DNA from: CAZMUD01 sp964569715
GTDB taxonomy: Bacteria; Chloroflexota; Dehalococcoidia; Dehalococcoidales; UBA2162
NCBI GenBank assembly: GCA_964569715.1
Contig: CAZMUD010000064.1
Span: 1 to 6,428, forward strand
Reading direction: 5' to 3'
Length of the DNA stretch: 6,428 nt
Numbering within the stretch: the first letter of the stretch is position 1; each line of letters begins with the position of its first letter. Below the pieces are notes generated by a model. The model saw only the letters and a list, made by a program, of their open reading frames with translations, had not been told where the DNA came from and searched no databases. A program made the position numbers and the translations under genes. Positions 4,929-6,428 of this stretch are shown here, piece by piece.

Positions 4929-6397
4929 ACAGCCCTCCCCCTCGCCCCCCTCGCTTCATACTTATTGGCGGCTTCAACCACTAGTGCCAGGCTCATCAGG
5001 AAATCATCGTGTCCCTGTGACGGGTCGACATAGAAATTCATGGTCTGGCTGGGACGATACTGGCTCCTGGCCTTCTCCATCTCAAGCCAGAACTCCTGCT
5101 CCTCGGCTGAGCCATCCCCGGCATACATTTTCAACCTGCCTGAGTTAATGGCAGCTAGCAGGCTAAAGCCCAGTTTTGACTTTGACTGCTGGGTGAAGGT
5201 GAATGGAATAACCGGTGAGCCTAATGACTGCCTGAGGAACGAGCTCACCGGCTGGCCAACCCCGGTAGCATCAACTACCACCCTGCGGCAGTGCCAGACA
5301 TTTTTCATTATGTCAACCAACTGGGAATAGAGCTCGGTGTGTTTCTTACCTGTCCACCAGTAGTGCTCAACAACCTTAACCCGGGGCTGCTTTTGTACAC
5401 TGTCACCAGTAGAGAAGTCCAGCTCGCCGATGGTAACCACCGTGGAATCCTGGCGTGGCTTGAGGACCCTTAGCCGGGCTCCCTCCTCTTCCTCAGCCTC
5501 GCCAGCCAAGTCAATACCGGCGACATAGACCTTACTGGACTCAGGCTGATGCTGCCTGGTGTGCTCTCCCTGAAGCTGAGCCCTCTGCTGAGGTGAAAGG
5601 AAGCCACCACCGCCACGGATAGGTAGCAGACAATACTGGGTTAAAAAGAGGGGGTGGTTCTCCCCCAGGCGCTCCCTCTCCCCTTCAACATAGGCTAAAT
5701 AGTCCGGGTTATACTTGGCCACTTCCTGCCAATCATAGCGGAAGTGGCGTTTGATGCCATCTCTTCTCTCCAGTTCGCAATTGGTCTGCTTTATCTCCTC
5801 CAAAAGAGTAGTATCATCCCAGGTAGTGCCATAGTGAACAGTAGTAACATTGGTCGTTGCTCCCATAGGCTTGAACTCTTTGCTATACTTTTCCTTGCTG
5901 ACATCCTGCGATTCGTCTATCGCCAGGAGAATGTGGGCAGTGTGCCCCACCACATTAGCTGACTCATCAGCCGATAGGAATATAGCCCTGGCATTCCCCA
6001 GCCTGATAATATAACCCAGCTCAGCTACCCAGATACCACCAAAGCCAGCATCGTTTAGCCTGTCTTTCAACCGGGTCATAGAGATGACTGTCTGTGGCTT
6101 GAAGGTAGGCGAGCACTTCACCAGGTTCTGCGGTTCAGCCATATAGAGAGTCAGGAGTAAAAGCTCAAGCTGAGCTGACAGCTCATTCTTACCCCCCTGC
6201 CGGGCAATTTCGACGGAGAAGGTAAGGCCCTTCCTGCCAAAAACGCTATCCAATACCGTCCGTGCCACCTCCCGCTGATAGGGATGTAGCCTGCTTATTT
6301 TAACCCCTGAAAATCCAGGGCTTTCAAGGGACTCCCTACTTATTGATGGTGGCTCCGATGCCGATGCCAAGGGGGAGGGCGACATCTCTAAGGACAT
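4925..6397 (-). CDS. Phage terminase large subunit (ATPase plus nuclease)
   Basis: 490 residues, in the usual size range for TerL, the motor that cuts and packages phage DNA into proheads. ATPase domain: LHPYQREV (37-44) ahead of the Walker A variant EIARQGGKNE (63-72, Lys70), Walker B ILLAIDES (156-163, Asp161-Glu162), and a YGTTWDD coupling region (189-195). C-terminal RNase H-like nuclease: AGIDLAGE (293-300, Asp295), VVVDATGVG (373-381, Asp376) and HDDFLMSLAL (463-472, Asp464/465). All the expected acidic residues are present, so it appears intact. An acidic stretch (EAEEEEGAR, 300-308) interrupts the first nuclease strand region. Start ATG 6397 follows a full AAGGAGG (6413-6407) at 9 nt, and TAG lies in frame at 6403-6401. 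The N-terminal 25 residues are Ser/Pro-rich and overlap another frame. No portal, protease or capsid gene follows; hom does. Confidence 0.85.
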   Translation of the reverse strand: MSLEMSPSPLASASEPPSISRESLESPGFSGVKISRLHPYQREVARTVLDSVFGRKGLTFSVEIARQGGKNELSAQLELLLLTLYMAEPQNLVKCSPTFKPQTVISMTRLKDRLNDAGFGGIWVAELGYIIRLGNARAIFLSADESANVVGHTAHILLAIDESQDVSKEKYSKEFKPMGATTNVTTVHYGTTWDDTTLLEEIKQTNCELERRDGIKRHFRYDWQEVAKYNPDYLAYVEGERERLGENHPLFLTQYCLLPIRGGGGFLSPQQRAQLQGEHTRQHQPESSKVYVAGIDLAGEAEEEEGARLRVLKPRQDSTVVTIGELDFSTGDSVQKQPRVKVVEHYWWTGKKHTELYSQLVDIMKNVWHCRRVVVDATGVGQPVSSFLRQSLGSPVIPFTFTQQSKSKLGFSLLAAINSGRLKMYAGDGSAEEQEFWLEMEKARSQYRPSQTMNFYVDPSQGHDDFLMSLALVVEAANKYEARGARGRAV

Positions 6398-6428
6398 TAC
6401 CTATTGCCTCCTTCAGTCCCTTCCTCTG
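6336..6428 (-). CDS. C-terminal tail of an upstream gene overlapping the terminase start (partial)
   Basis: A minus-strand frame enters at the right edge and runs 30 codons to TAG at 6338-6336, with the tail sequence KGLKEAIGNVLRDV followed by ALPLGIGIGATINK. It overlaps the terminase 5' end by 62 nt in another frame and contains the terminase ribosome-binding site, as in translationally coupled phage genes. An upstream small terminase or other phage gene would be expected here, but I do not recognise the tail, and 30 codons is too short to be sure it is coding. Confidence 0.45.
   Translation of the reverse strand, partial: QRKGLKEAIGNVLRDVALPLGIGIGATINK

Noticed and set aside
5040..5962. 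Plus-strand open frames of 96, 60 and 72 codons
   Set aside because: They are antisense to the terminase gene, whose motifs are complete.

Overview
The window looks like a draft or metagenome-derived bacterial contig: exactly 100 Ns (1162-1261) mark a scaffold join. The gene set (a DUF2851 protein, an ACT-domain homoserine dehydrogenase, a secreted IPT/TIG-repeat protein with a C-terminal membrane anchor, and hairpin-rich intergenic repeats) fits a Chloroflexota/Dehalococcoidia-type genome. That placement is inference from general character; there is no rRNA or marker gene here to settle it. Promoters are of ordinary sigma-70 type (TTGACA / TATAAT).

Left to right. (1) 1-345, minus strand: the N-terminal 115 codons of a DUF2851 family gene that runs off the left edge. 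(2) 346-867: no intact gene. It holds a 221-bp inverted-repeat-bounded element with strong hairpins (442-662) and a roughly 180-nt stretch (655-842) that appears to be transcribed leftward from a near-perfect promoter and ends at a weak terminator-like hairpin. (3) 868-1104, minus strand: a small XRE-type helix-turn-helix regulator. Three related 16-bp palindromes (629-644, 847-862, 1116-1131) lie around it, and two of them sit inside consensus promoters: its own, apparently leaderless one, and a second one starting at its stop codon. (4) 1105-1506: regulator promoter, assembly gap, a second hairpin-repeat copy and a plus-strand promoter. (5) 1507-3390, plus strand: an exported, acidic, multi-repeat IPT/TIG surface protein with a C-terminal transmembrane anchor. 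(6) 3391-3609: a terminator-like hairpin, a third hairpin-repeat copy, and a candidate terminator for the leftward hom gene. (7) 3610-4875, minus strand: homoserine dehydrogenase with its own promoter. (8) 4925-6397, minus strand: a complete phage-type large terminase subunit, overlapped at its 5' end by the tail of another minus-strand frame entering from the right edge.

The genes do not form one pathway. Housekeeping genes (hom, DUF2851) are interleaved with mobile or accessory material (terminase, XRE regulator, hairpin repeats). The terminase is followed directly by hom rather than by a portal gene, so it is either the edge of a prophage lying to the right or a phage remnant. The most intriguing unit is the XRE regulator cassette. 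The regulator probably represses itself and a second promoter that drives an unidentified short transcript, possibly an ncRNA or the remnant of a small gene. I see no recognisable defence system, CRISPR array, tRNA or rRNA in the window.
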